From: Ruminococcus sp. UBA3280
Lineage (GTDB): Bacteria > Bacillota > Clostridia > Oscillospirales > Ruminococcaceae
Assembly: GCA_002362175.1 (NCBI GenBank)
Contig: DETU01000081.1
Coordinates: 1 to 48,572 of the forward strand
Reading direction: 5' to 3'
Length of the DNA stretch: 48,572 bases
This document shows positions 14,519 to 23,208 of this stretch, piece after piece. A program made the translations under genes and the position numbers. Numbering within the stretch: position 1 is the stretch's first letter; the number at the start of each line of letters is the position of its first letter. The notes under the pieces are model-generated. The model saw only the letters and a program-made list of their open reading frames with translations, was not told where the DNA came from and did not search any database.

Positions 14519-15055
14519 ATGATGGAGAAAGAATATATTGATGTTGACTATACAGAGCGTGAAGATACTCCACAGCCTAAAAACGGCGATATTACAATCT
14601 GTGCAGACCCTACATAAGCGGCAATTACCGGTTTTTGTGGTATTGTGAACAATATCACAAATTCTATAAAGGAATATAATATCTGTAAACAGCATGAAGA
14701 AACAAGACGTGCAGAAATCAAGGCACAGCTTAAACTTGGATTTGCACAAATCAATGCACAGAAAGAAGCTCTTTTAACACAGATGAATCAGGAACATGAA
14801 CTGAAAATGCTGTTCGTTCAGAATTATTTTAACTCTCTGAATCGTGAATTTGATATGGCTTTCGAGGAAATGAAAACCACAATTGAAATTGCTAAAGAAA
14901 ATAAAGATATGTCCGCATTAATTGACTTTATGAGAATGCGGGCAGAAATATCCCAAACTCATTCACAATTTCTTCTTGAATGTATGGACAAGACTATTAA
15001 TCAAAATCCATCTCAGACAATTTCATTAAATCCGGTTCAGGGATATTTAAAATAA
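14519..15055 (+). pseudogene. Coiled-coil gene interrupted by an in-frame stop
   Basis: One continuous frame of 179 codons from the ATG at 14519 (AAGGTGAAA upstream) is broken only by TAA at 14615-14617, codon 33. The part before (MMEKEYIDVDYTERED and on to ICADPT) and the part after (AAITGFCGIVNNITNSIKEY onward) read as one protein with helical, Glu/Lys/Gln-rich content like the upstream coiled-coil gene. A GTG at 14645 could restart translation but has no ribosome site. Most likely a recent point mutation (CAA, GAA or AAA to TAA), a sequencing error, or a phase-off gene. Confidence 0.65.
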
Positions 15056-15141
15056 TTAAAAAATATTTGTATCTGAAATATAACTTAAAAAAGAGTGTTG
15101 GTATGCATTGCGATAAGTTTGAAAATAAAATATCACGATAA

Positions 15142-15183
15142 AAAATATCTGTACAGATTGATTTCTGTGCAGATATTTTCTTT
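15142..15183 (+). terminator. Terminator of the four-gene cassette
   Basis: AAAATATCTGTACAGA (15142-15157) pairs with TCTGTGCAGATATTTT (15164-15179), 16 bp with one G-U pair, followed by CTTT. Confidence 0.75.
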
Positions 15184-15191
15184 AAAAAGTC

Positions 15192-15219
15192 TTGATTTTT
15201 TGTGGAAATGTGCTATAAT
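15192..15219 (+). promoter_or_regulatory. Promoter of the Rpn-family gene
   Basis: TTGATT (15192-15197), a 16-bp spacer and TGCTATAAT, an extended -10 with TATAAT at 15214-15219. Confidence 0.7.
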
Positions 15220-15240
15220 ATAATTAGGAGAGTGATAGCG

Positions 15241-16056
15241 ATGAACAGGAATACTAAAATTATTAAACTGAAACTTGACATAATATTCAAACGTATTTTC
15301 GGAGATAAGAATAACAAGGAAATCATAACAGCATTTCTGGAAGACCTGCTTGAAATGCCTGAAAACAGTATACAGGACGTTATAATTGAAAATGTGGAAT
15401 TGCCTCCCGATGAACTGGATAAGAAATTCAGCAGACTTGACCTTAAAATGCTGGTTGACAACAAGATAGTGAATATAGAAATGCAGGTCAATTACGAGGC
15501 GGATTTCAGGGACAGAACTTTGTTCTATTGGTCTAAATTGTATACTGAGGAACTTGGTTCGGGTGAGGAATACGGTGAACTGAAAAAAACTATATGTATC
15601 AATATAATCAACTTTAATGCACTCCAGAATCCGAACTATCATTCACACTTTATAACAACTGAGTCTGAGACAGGAGAAGTTTTATCGGAAAAATTTGATA
15701 TACACTTCTTTGAACTGAAAAAAATAAAGGATTCCGCAAAGAACAAACCTATGGAAGACTGGCTCAATCTTATAAATGCTGAAACGGAGGGTGAGCTTAT
15801 GGATATTGAGACTAATACTCAGATAAAAGAGGTTCGTGATACTATTGTTATTCTCCGTGAACTCAATGGAGATGAAAAAGTAAAACAGGAAGCTTATTAC
15901 CGTGAAAAGCGTCTGCACGATGAGGCTACAGCATTGGGTTGTGCAAGACGTGAGGGCGAGGCAATAGGTATAGAAAAAGAAAGGCAACAAACAATTATCA
16001 AGCTTCGGGCAATGGGATTGTCTGATGAAGATATAAAAAAATTTTATTCAACCTGA
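15241..16056 (+). CDS. Rpn-family PD-(D/E)XK nuclease / putative transposase
   Basis: 271 residues from the ATG at 15241, which has AGGAGAGTG upstream. The N-terminus (KLDIIFKRIFGDKNNKEIIT, then AFLEDLL) and the nuclease core RLDLKMLVDNKIVNIEMQV, with Asp and Glu-x-Gln catalytic residues, are typical of the PDDEXK_2 (Rpn) family. The C-terminal GIEKERQQTIIKLRAMGLSD repeat-like tail is also typical. Relatives make DNA breaks and promote recombination, and the group is now often considered in phage-defence settings; the role here is not shown. Own promoter, terminator after the stop. Confidence 0.85.
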   Translation: MNRNTKIIKLKLDIIFKRIFGDKNNKEIITAFLEDLLEMPENSIQDVIIENVELPPDELDKKFSRLDLKMLVDNKIVNIEMQVNYEADFRDRTLFYWSKLYTEELGSGEEYGELKKTICINIINFNALQNPNYHSHFITTESETGEVLSEKFDIHFFELKKIKDSAKNKPMEDWLNLINAETEGELMDIETNTQIKEVRDTIVILRELNGDEKVKQEAYYREKRLHDEATALGCARREGEAIGIEKERQQTIIKLRAMGLSDEDIKKFYST

Positions 16057-16108
16057 GATATTGAGATATTCTCCTTGAAATCAAAGCATACGAAAAAGTA
16101 AAATAAAA

Positions 16109-16140
16109 AAATAAAGCACATTATAGTGCTTTATTTTTAT
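16109..16140. terminator. Bidirectional terminator
   Basis: AAATAAAGCAC (16109-16119) pairs with GTGCTTTATTT (16126-16136); T-runs on both sides. It serves the Rpn gene on the plus strand. On the minus strand it directly follows the stop of the frame ending at 16137, supporting that this frame is a gene remnant. Confidence 0.8.
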
Positions 16141-16335
16141 ATAATATCAGAAACAGTATAATAAATATTTATATATCTGTCTTCACCGCATCTGACAGAT
16201 TCAGGCTTTTCGGAGTAGCTGTACTTATTGTTTTCACCATATCTTACAGGCTTGTCCGCTGTTTTTACCACATCAGCAAATAAGCCCACAAATATCGATT
16301 TATCGGAAATTTTTACTATGTGGAGCATTTCTGTA
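16137..16335 (-). pseudogene. 3' remnant of an unidentified gene
   Basis: The minus-strand frame ending at 16137 reads VVKTADKPVRYGENNKYSYS and on to the stop, protein-like sequence placed directly before a terminator. Upstream on its own strand the frame runs into the antisense of the cotJC remnant, so its 5' part is gone. The family is not identifiable from about 60 residues. The exact junction is inferred from where the CotJC similarity begins on the other strand. Confidence 0.4.
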
Positions 16336-16776
16336 ACGGATATAGGTACAGAAGAACTCGCACACGTTGAAATGATTTCCGCTATCATATATCAGCTGAC
16401 AAGAAACCTTTCAATTGACCAGATTAAAGAAAGTGGATTTGATACCTATTTCGTTGACCATACAACAGGTATTTATCCCATTGCAGCATCGGGTACACCT
16501 TTCACAGCCACGTATTTTCAGTGTAAAGGCGACGTTATTACAGACCTTCATGAAGATATGGCAGCCGAACAGAAAGCCCGTACAACTTATGACAACATTC
16601 TCCGTATGGCAGATGACCCCGATGTCCGTGACCCCATCCGTTTTCTGAGACAGCGTGAAGTTGTCCATTATCAGCGTTTCGGCGAGGCTCTCCGAATAAC
16701 ACAGGATAATCTCAATTCAAAGAATTTTTACGCCTGCAATCCTGCTTTTGATGCAAACTGCGGAAAAAGAAGATAA
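16318..16776 (+). pseudogene. Manganese catalase / CotJC-like protein, 5'-truncated
   Basis: CotJC-type sequence starts abruptly at TDIGTEELAHVEMISAI (from ~16336) and continues to the normal C-terminus (ITDLHEDMAAEQKARTTYDN, VVHYQRFGEAL, LNSKNFYACNPAFD). The first ~60 residues, which carry helix 1 and the first metal-binding Glu, are missing and replaced by sequence that is antisense to another remnant. The remaining ligand motifs (EELAHVE, HEDMAAE, VVHYQRF) are intact. No promoter lies between the upstream terminator and the frame, and the ATG at 16318 has no ribosome site. A non-functional remnant is likely; the frame is open from 16228. Confidence 0.7.
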
Positions 16777-16785
16777 TAAACTATA

Positions 16786-16814
16786 AAAGGGACTTTTCCT
16801 TAAAGTCCCTTTAC
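16786..16814 (+). terminator. Terminator after the cotJC remnant
   Basis: AAAGGGACTTT (16786-16796) and AAAGTCCCTTT (16802-16812), 11 bp perfect, 5-base loop. It retains the original 3' end of cotJC. Confidence 0.8.
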
Positions 16815-16845
16815 ATATAAGTTTTCATGGGATAACTGAATCTTA

Positions 16846-16874
16846 TTGACATAAAAACCGATATGATGTATAAT
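16846..16874 (+). promoter_or_regulatory. Promoter of the penicillin-binding lipoprotein gene
   Basis: TTGACA (16846-16851), 17 bp, TATAAT (16869-16874); perfect consensus. Confidence 0.88.
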
Positions 16875-16909
16875 TTTATCAGAATAAAAATAAAGGAAAG
16901 GAATTTTAT

Positions 16910-18376
16910 ATGATTTCTGACAACAAAAAATTAATATCACTTATTATGTCGATGACTGTGCTTTCTGCGGTTGTCTCATGTTCGTCCACACCTCAGCACA
17001 GTATAGATTCTTCCGTCAATGAAATCAACAGTGAAGAAGTGTCAAATATTCCCGAAGAAACCACCGCCGAAGTTACAGAGGAAATTACTACAGAAGTACC
17101 GACCGAACCGCCGAAAACAGTAACAAAAGGTAATATATACGATACAAAAGGTAATCTTCTCATATATACGGAAAAAAGTGCCGACGGTTCTGAAAAAAGA
17201 AAAGTTGTCGAAGAATATGCCGTACCGCTTGCCAATATCATAACGGAAATGTCCGACGGCTATGACCTAAGATTCAACGAAATATTGAGTACTCCAAAAA
17301 ACGAAGCGGAGGAAATCGGAAAATCAATACAGCTTACCATTGATGCGGATGTACAAAACGCCGTATATAATTACATGGAAAGTGCAAATCTTATCGGTTC
17401 TGCGGTTGTTATGAGAACAGACGGCTCGATTCTCTCACAGGTTTCGTATCCGTCATATGACCCCTCAACCATTGAAAAAACAGAATACGATGAAGAACTT
17501 GCGTGGGGAGAATATGGAAATAAGGCTTTTCAGAACTTTGAACCGGGTTCATGTTTCAAGATAATGTCTGAAGTAATTTCAGACAAACACGGCGTATATT
17601 CAGTATGGGACGAGGGCGAATGGACTGACGACGGTGCAACAATCGTTAACTGGGACCATGATACAAACTCATATTATCCTATGGAAAGAAGTCTGCACTC
17701 CGCTTTCATAAATTCCAGCAACATATTTTTTGCAAAATCATTTGACCAGATAGGAAAAGACGACGTTCTTAAAGACCTTGACGAAATTTTCCATTTTGTT
17801 ACGGATATTCAGTGCGATTTCGGCGATATTCAGAACAATATTGAAATTACCTGCAATGACGATTTGAGACGGAGTGCTTTCGGTCAGTCATATATACTTA
17901 CCTGTCCTATATATCTTGCCGCACTCGGACGTGAAGCGGTTTTTGGCGATATGGTCAGACCGTTCGTACTGAAAAACGTCGTTGATACGGATAATCCCAC
18001 AATAGTTCTTGAAAACGGTTCTCAGGCAAATGAAGTGATTGCTACTATTCCCGAAGAATACAGGCAGAATCTTCTTGATGGTATGCTTGGTGTAGCTTCG
18101 GGACTTGGTGTCTACCCGTCGGGAAATTTCACATTCTATGCCAAGACAGGTACGGCTGAAACATGGGAGGGCGATTTCCTCTATATAACGGGCTGTCTTA
18201 AAAATGGAAACGATACCGCTGGAAATTCTTATGATTATACAAATTATAAGGAAAACGGCTCTTACATAATTGTAATGCAGGTTAGAAACCCACAGTATCA
18301 CGGTCTTGGCTTTGCAAGTGAATCATCTTATTTATATCAGGGAATAGTAAACGCAGTTCTTGAAAATCAGAACTGA
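16910..18376 (+). CDS. Lipoprotein penicillin-binding transpeptidase
   Basis: 488 residues. A lipoprotein signal peptide ends at Cys24 (LSAVVSC). A Thr/Glu-rich linker follows (25-72), then the class B PBP opening GNIYDTKGN (74-82), LTIDADVQNAV (142-152) and all three transpeptidase motifs: S214-C-F-K217, S269-S-N271 and K412-T-G414. The domain order matches PbpA/FtsI-type D,D-transpeptidases that cross-link peptidoglycan outside the membrane, but it is shorter and lipid-anchored instead of having a membrane helix. Cys replaces the usual Thr after the active Ser. A sporulation- or envelope-stress-specific PBP is possible. GGAAAGGAA precedes the ATG. Confidence 0.85.
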   Translation: MISDNKKLISLIMSMTVLSAVVSCSSTPQHSIDSSVNEINSEEVSNIPEETTAEVTEEITTEVPTEPPKTVTKGNIYDTKGNLLIYTEKSADGSEKRKVVEEYAVPLANIITEMSDGYDLRFNEILSTPKNEAEEIGKSIQLTIDADVQNAVYNYMESANLIGSAVVMRTDGSILSQVSYPSYDPSTIEKTEYDEELAWGEYGNKAFQNFEPGSCFKIMSEVISDKHGVYSVWDEGEWTDDGATIVNWDHDTNSYYPMERSLHSAFINSSNIFFAKSFDQIGKDDVLKDLDEIFHFVTDIQCDFGDIQNNIEITCNDDLRRSAFGQSYILTCPIYLAALGREAVFGDMVRPFVLKNVVDTDNPTIVLENGSQANEVIATIPEEYRQNLLDGMLGVASGLGVYPSGNFTFYAKTGTAETWEGDFLYITGCLKNGNDTAGNSYDYTNYKENGSYIIVMQVRNPQYHGLGFASESSYLYQGIVNAVLENQN

Positions 18377-18408
18377 ATCCCTTAAAAAAGCGTTTACGGG
18401 AGGGCTTT

Positions 18409-19305
18409 ATGGAAAAATTTGAGAAAACTGCCGTCAAGGTTTCCGTTGTAAGCATTGTCGGAAACATTATTCTGTCCATTTTGAAAATGCTTGCGGGTAT
18501 ACTGGCACATTCAGGTGCAATGATAAGCGATGCGATACATTCGGCATCTGATGTTTTCAGCAGTATAATTGTTATAATAGGCGTAAAGCTTTCTGCAAAA
18601 GCTTCAGACAAGGAACACCCTTACGGTCATGAAAGAATGGAATGTGTTGCCGCAATTGTTCTTGCCGTTATCCTGCTTGTTACAGGGCTGTTTATCGGTG
18701 CAGACGCTCTTAAAATCATCACGGGCGGAAACTTCAAAGAAATCAGAACACCTGAATTATTCGCACTTGTCATGGCGGTTGTTTCTATCCTGACAAAAGA
18801 GCTTATGTTCTGGTACACAAGATACTATGCAAAGAAACTTGATTCGGGTGCGGTAATGGCGGACGCATGGCATCACAGAAGTGACGCACTTTCTTCCGTC
18901 GGTGCATTGATAGGAATCGCAGGGGCAAGAATGGGCTTTCCCGTACTTGAACCCGTCGCAAGCCTTGTTATCTGTATCTTCATAGCAAAGGCATCTGTAG
19001 ATATTTTCAGAGACGCTGTAGACAAAATGGTTGACCGTTCGTGCGACAAAGAAACCGAAAAAATGATAAGGGAATGTGTTCTTGCACAGGAGGGCGTAAA
19101 CGGGATAGACCTGCTCCGCACACGTATTTTCGGCAACAAAATCTATGCGGACATTGAAATAAATGCCGACGGAAACAAAACTCTCAGTGAAGGTCACGAA
19201 ATAGCTGAAAATGTTCATTCCGTAATAGAACGTGAGTTCCCGAAAGTAAAGCACATAATGGTACACGTCAATCCCGACAAAACGGATTTAATCAGCAGTC
19301 ATTAA
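18409..19305 (+). CDS. Cation diffusion facilitator (CDF) metal exporter
   Basis: 298 residues with about six membrane helices in the first ~210 and a cytoplasmic ferredoxin-like domain (about 215-298). The metal-site signatures in helices 2 and 5 read HSASD and HHRSD, i.e. HxxxD in both, the pattern usually linked to Zn/Cd transport. The HPYGHER motif follows helix 2. Exports divalent metal using the proton gradient. It starts 32 bases after the PBP gene (GGGAGGG before the ATG), so the two may share a transcript although the functions are unrelated. Confidence 0.88.
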   Translation: MEKFEKTAVKVSVVSIVGNIILSILKMLAGILAHSGAMISDAIHSASDVFSSIIVIIGVKLSAKASDKEHPYGHERMECVAAIVLAVILLVTGLFIGADALKIITGGNFKEIRTPELFALVMAVVSILTKELMFWYTRYYAKKLDSGAVMADAWHHRSDALSSVGALIGIAGARMGFPVLEPVASLVICIFIAKASVDIFRDAVDKMVDRSCDKETEKMIRECVLAQEGVNGIDLLRTRIFGNKIYADIEINADGNKTLSEGHEIAENVHSVIEREFPKVKHIMVHVNPDKTDLISSH

Positions 19306-19328
19306 ATATTATTACGTTTAACAAAAAA

Positions 19329-19362
19329 TCCCCCTGTTCATTTCTGAACAAGGGGAAAATTT
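19329..19362. terminator. Bidirectional terminator between the CDF gene and pheT
   Basis: CCCCCTGTTCA pairs with TGAACAAGGGG with one mismatch; A-run before and T-run after, placed between two convergent stops. Confidence 0.8.
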
Positions 19363-21726
19363 TTATGCTTTGAGTGAAATTCCCTGTGATTCAAGATTTT
19401 CAATAATCTTGTCCGTAACGGCTGAAACTTCCTCACGGGTAAGGGTCTTGTTCTTGTCTGAGAACAATATTCTTACAGTTATTGACTTGCCTGAGCCGTC
19501 GGTATACGTATCGGCAACGCTTACTTTCTTTACAAGCGGTGAGTTAACAGCATCTATTGCCGAACCTATCGGAGCGAAACGGTCAGCCATGAAAGTGAGG
19601 TCAACTTCCATTTCAGGATATTTTGACGGTTCGTCGTAAACCATATTTTCGGAAACGATTCCGGCAAAGTCCGCAACGTCAATTTCCGCATAGACTATTG
19701 ACGCTTTCTTATCGATTTTCTTCGCAACAGTCGGATATACAACACCGATTTCACCTATTGCCTTGCCGTCACAAATAACAGCATTGAGGTTTTTAGGGTG
19801 CTGATAGGAATGTTTCGCTTCAATCTTCTCAAAAGAAAGACTTTCATATTTTATGTCGTCGGCAATAACCGCAAGTATATCACGCAGTTCAAGATAAATC
19901 TGCTCTGTTGACTTCACTTTGCTGAAAAGTGTTATACAAAGCTTTTTGCGTTCGTTGCAGAGATTTGTTTCGGAGTCAACGCCGTCGGCGATTCTTCCTA
20001 TCTCAAACACTCCGAACTCCTGAGAAAAGTCCGTATTATACTTTACCTGACAAAGCTGTGTGGGAACTATTGAACGTCTTATTATCTCGATATTGGGGTT
20101 TGTTGCATTAACAAGCCTGATATTGTCTTCAATGCTTATTCCGAGTGCCTTGTACTCATCGTTGTAAACCCATACATAAGAATGAAGTTCATGAAGATTA
20201 TACTTCTGCACAAGCAAATCCTTTATCCTGTCCTCAACAGTCTTTTCCTCTGCCATACGTACAGGGTAAAGCGGAGATTCGGCAGTATTGACATCAAAGT
20301 TGTCATAGCCATAAATACGTGTAATTTCCTCAATAATGTCGGCTTTCATTGTTATGTCTTTTGTTGCACGCCATGAGGGAATTTTAACGGAGAATACATC
20401 ATTGTTTTCTGTTGTCTCAAAACCGAGAGATTCAAGAGTTTTAACAATGGTATCATTTGAAATTTCAATGCCCGTGTACCTGTCAACAAAAGCTTTTGTG
20501 AAGTCAAAAGACCTTTCAGGATAATGGAAAGCGTATTCATCGGTGAGTGATGATATTACTTTTGAATCGGGGTCAGAGTCAAGCATAAGCTTTACAAAAC
20601 GTCCTATAGCGGTGACTGTCATTTCAGGGTCAAGACACTTTTCGTATCTCATTGAAGCGTCTGTGCGGTGGGAAAGACGTACAGTAGACTTTCTTATTGA
20701 AACAGCGTCAAAAGTTGCTGATTCAAGAGTAAGTGCGGTTGTATCGTCAACTATTTCGGAATCAAGACCGCCCATAATTCCCGCAATGGCAACGGGATTT
20801 TCGTCGTTGCAAATCATGAGGGTATTTTCATCTATATTCCTTTCAACGTTATCAAGCGTCTTGAAAGTGAAAGGACTGTCAAAACGTCTTATTCTTATCT
20901 TGCTTACCTTTCTTGAATCAAAAGCGTGCATAGGCTGACCCATTTCAAGCATGAGGTAGTTTGTGAGATCTGCGAGGAAATTTATTGCTCTCATTCCGCA
21001 GTAGTAGAGACGTACACGCATATTAACAGGACTGACGTTTCTTGTGATATTGTCTACCTGTAAGCATGAATAACGCTGACAGAGAGGGTCAAGAATTTTC
21101 ATGTCAATCTGAGGTAAACTGCTGAACTGACTAAGGTCAACTGTTTCAAGAGGTTTAAGGGGTCTGCCTGTAAGGGCGGAAAATTCTCTTGCTATGCCAT
21201 AGTGTCCCCAAAGGTCAGGACGGTTTGTGAGTGACTTGTTGTCAACTTCAAAAACAATATCATCAATCTGATAAACATCTTTAATGTCCGTACCGTTCGG
21301 AATATCGTCGGTTATTTCCATGATACCGCTGTTGTCGTCGCTGATACCTATTTCAGCTTCGGAACAGCACATACCGTTTGAAGTATATCCTGCGAGCTTA
21401 CGTGGTGAAATGGTTATATCACCGATTTTCGCACCTACCTGTGCAAAAGCTGTTTTCATTCCCACTCTCACGTTTGGAGCTCCGCATACAACGTCAACAA
21501 GTTCTTCCTTTCCCGCATCGACTTTAAGAAGATGAAGTTTCTTTGATTCGGGGTGTTCCTCTACAGACTTTATTTCAGCTACAATAATTCCCGAAATGTC
21601 ACTGCCTTTCATGAATATTTCATTTTCGACTTCAGCAGTTGACAGTGAAAACTGATGAATAAGAGCAAGTTTGTCAAGACCTGTAAAGTCAACAAATTCC
21701 GAAATCCAGTTCATTGATAAAAACAT
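19363..21726 (-). CDS. pheT: Phenylalanine--tRNA ligase beta subunit
   Basis: 787 residues, full length for the long bacterial form. Tandem domains: EMAP/tRNA-binding (about 40-150, with VVCGAPNVRVG), B3/B4 editing domain (about 200-395), B5 (about 400-475), catalytic-like core (about 480-680), and the C-terminal FDX anticodon-binding domain (about 693-787, SKYPEMEVDLTF). It forms the alpha2-beta2 enzyme with PheS that charges tRNA-Phe in the cytoplasm and edits Tyr-tRNA-Phe. Begins 19 bases after pheS (AAAGGAG before the ATG); same T-box-controlled transcript. Confidence 0.96.
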   Translation of the reverse strand: MFLSMNWISEFVDFTGLDKLALIHQFSLSTAEVENEIFMKGSDISGIIVAEIKSVEEHPESKKLHLLKVDAGKEELVDVVCGAPNVRVGMKTAFAQVGAKIGDITISPRKLAGYTSNGMCCSEAEIGISDDNSGIMEITDDIPNGTDIKDVYQIDDIVFEVDNKSLTNRPDLWGHYGIAREFSALTGRPLKPLETVDLSQFSSLPQIDMKILDPLCQRYSCLQVDNITRNVSPVNMRVRLYYCGMRAINFLADLTNYLMLEMGQPMHAFDSRKVSKIRIRRFDSPFTFKTLDNVERNIDENTLMICNDENPVAIAGIMGGLDSEIVDDTTALTLESATFDAVSIRKSTVRLSHRTDASMRYEKCLDPEMTVTAIGRFVKLMLDSDPDSKVISSLTDEYAFHYPERSFDFTKAFVDRYTGIEISNDTIVKTLESLGFETTENNDVFSVKIPSWRATKDITMKADIIEEITRIYGYDNFDVNTAESPLYPVRMAEEKTVEDRIKDLLVQKYNLHELHSYVWVYNDEYKALGISIEDNIRLVNATNPNIEIIRRSIVPTQLCQVKYNTDFSQEFGVFEIGRIADGVDSETNLCNERKKLCITLFSKVKSTEQIYLELRDILAVIADDIKYESLSFEKIEAKHSYQHPKNLNAVICDGKAIGEIGVVYPTVAKKIDKKASIVYAEIDVADFAGIVSENMVYDEPSKYPEMEVDLTFMADRFAPIGSAIDAVNSPLVKKVSVADTYTDGSGKSITVRILFSDKNKTLTREEVSAVTDKIIENLESQGISLKA

Positions 21727-21745
21727 TTTATTATCTCTCCTTTCG

Positions 21746-22795
21746 TCATTCTGCCGTAAACTGTGACAGGCTCTTTAAATTACCGCTGTTCAGGTCACGG
21801 ATATCCTTAACGCCGTACTTCATCATAGCAAGACGTGTCATGCCAAGACCAAACGCAAAACCTGTGTATTCTTCGGGGTCGATACCGCCTGCTTTAAGCA
21901 CTTCGGGGTGAATCATTCCGCACGGACAAAGTTCAAGCCAACCGCTGTGCTTACATGACGGACAGCCCTCGCCTCCGCATATCAGGCAACTTATATCAAG
22001 CTCGAATCCCGGTTCTACAAACGGGAAAAAGCCCGGTCTTAGTCTTACTTTTATATCTTTCTGAAAAACTTCTGAAAGCATGGTTTTCATGAAGAAAATA
22101 AGATTTGAGATTGAAATATTCCTGTCAACCATAACGCCTTCCATCTGGAAGAAAGTATTTTCGTGACAAGCGTCGGTAGCTTCGTTACGGAAACAGCGTC
22201 CCGGGAAAATAGCCTTAATCGGCTTGCCTTCTTCTATAAGAGCCTTGCGGTACTTTTTGTAGATAGCGTTCTGTGCTGCGGAAGTCTGTGATTTGAGAAG
22301 CTGACCATTTGTGAGATAATAGGTGTCCTGCATATCTCTTGCGGGGTGATGTTTCGGAATATTGAGAGACTCAAAACATTCATAGTCAGTTACGATTTCG
22401 CTGTAGTCCTCAACGGTGAATCCCATTGACCTGAATACTCTTTCGCACTCACGCTGTACAAGAGTAATCGGGTGATAAGAACCTCTGTCCAGCACAGGCG
22501 GTGCAGAGAGGTCAAATTCAGGAACTGAATTTATTTCCTTTTCAAGTTCTTTCTGTTTAATCTGTTCGGCTTTCTTAGCGACAGCCTCTGTTATTTCGTT
22601 TTTCAGCATATTCACCTGCTGACCGAAACTTTTTCTTTCCTCGTTGGAAAGGTCTTTCATTGATTTGAGAAGCCCTGTAACACTTCCCTTTTTGCCGAGA
22701 TACTCAATACGTATTTCCTCAAGTGCCTGAGTGTTGACAGCACTTTCAAGCTTTTCGGAAAACGCCTGTCTGAGTTCATTGATTTTTTCTGACAT
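21746..22795 (-). CDS. pheS: Phenylalanine--tRNA ligase alpha subunit
   Basis: 349 residues: N-terminal coiled coil (1-90) then the class II synthetase core with motif 2 (GRCFRNEATDACHENTFFQM) and motif 3 (GFAFGLGMTRLAMM). It carries the active site for Phe adenylation. A CxxC-CxxC-like insert (LICGGEGCPSCKHSGWLELC) near residue 275 is a zinc-ribbon variation seen in Firmicute PheS. First gene of pheST, with AAAGGA about 10 bases before the ATG. Confidence 0.96.
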   Translation of the reverse strand: MSEKINELRQAFSEKLESAVNTQALEEIRIEYLGKKGSVTGLLKSMKDLSNEERKSFGQQVNMLKNEITEAVAKKAEQIKQKELEKEINSVPEFDLSAPPVLDRGSYHPITLVQRECERVFRSMGFTVEDYSEIVTDYECFESLNIPKHHPARDMQDTYYLTNGQLLKSQTSAAQNAIYKKYRKALIEEGKPIKAIFPGRCFRNEATDACHENTFFQMEGVMVDRNISISNLIFFMKTMLSEVFQKDIKVRLRPGFFPFVEPGFELDISCLICGGEGCPSCKHSGWLELCPCGMIHPEVLKAGGIDPEEYTGFAFGLGMTRLAMMKYGVKDIRDLNSGNLKSLSQFTAE

Positions 22796-22830
22796 GATGA
22801 AACTTTCCTTTCATAGTATTCAGGGACAGA

Positions 22831-23080
22831 AAAAGCCCGTCCCACAAAACATGGGACGAGCGTAAAAAACCCGTGGTACCACCCATTTTCAGAAAAACAA
22901 AATCTTTCTGCACTCTCTGCGTTATGACGTGAACGCCGACACTTCCGCTTAATCCGCAAAAAAACGGTTTTCGCAGAAATACTCCAATGCTGAAATTCAT
23001 CAATATAACTGCCGTCCGCACTTTCAGCCAATGATGCAGACTCTCTGACACAGTTTTAATACCAACTACTTACACATTTT
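22831..23080 (-). promoter_or_regulatory. Phenylalanine T-box riboswitch of pheST
   Basis: Read on the minus strand: a stem I region with candidate specifier TTC (Phe) at 22994-22992 followed by A, then the T-box sequence GGGTGGTACCACGGG (22884-22870) that forms the antiterminator bulge for the tRNA end. An intrinsic terminator follows (stem 22861-22852 with 22844-22835, then TTTTT). Uncharged tRNA-Phe binding would favour the antiterminator and switch on pheST when phenylalanine runs low. Confidence 0.93.
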
Positions 23081-23097
23081 CAACGTATGTATTTTAT

Positions 23098-23126
23098 ATT
23101 ATATCACCTGAATTTTAAAATGTCAA
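23098..23126 (-). promoter_or_regulatory. Promoter of pheST
   Basis: Minus-strand TTGACA (23121-23126), 17 bp, TATAAT (23098-23103); perfect consensus, about 20 bases before the T-box leader. Confidence 0.88.
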
Positions 23127-23208
23127 TACAAAAATTATAAAAATCATATTGTATTTTTGTAATTACTATGGTAAAATTATAATATATCACAGAAAGGAGT
23201 TTTTCATT

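Noticed and set aside
15133..15642. 169-residue frame on the minus strand
   Set aside because: Antisense to the Rpn-family gene, no ribosome site, composition typical of a shadow frame.
18757..19266. 169-residue frame antisense to the CDF gene
   Set aside because: Shadow of a well-conserved membrane-protein gene; no initiation signals.
22657..23051. Minus-strand frames upstream of pheS (91 and 124 residues)
   Set aside because: They cover the T-box riboswitch, a non-coding leader.
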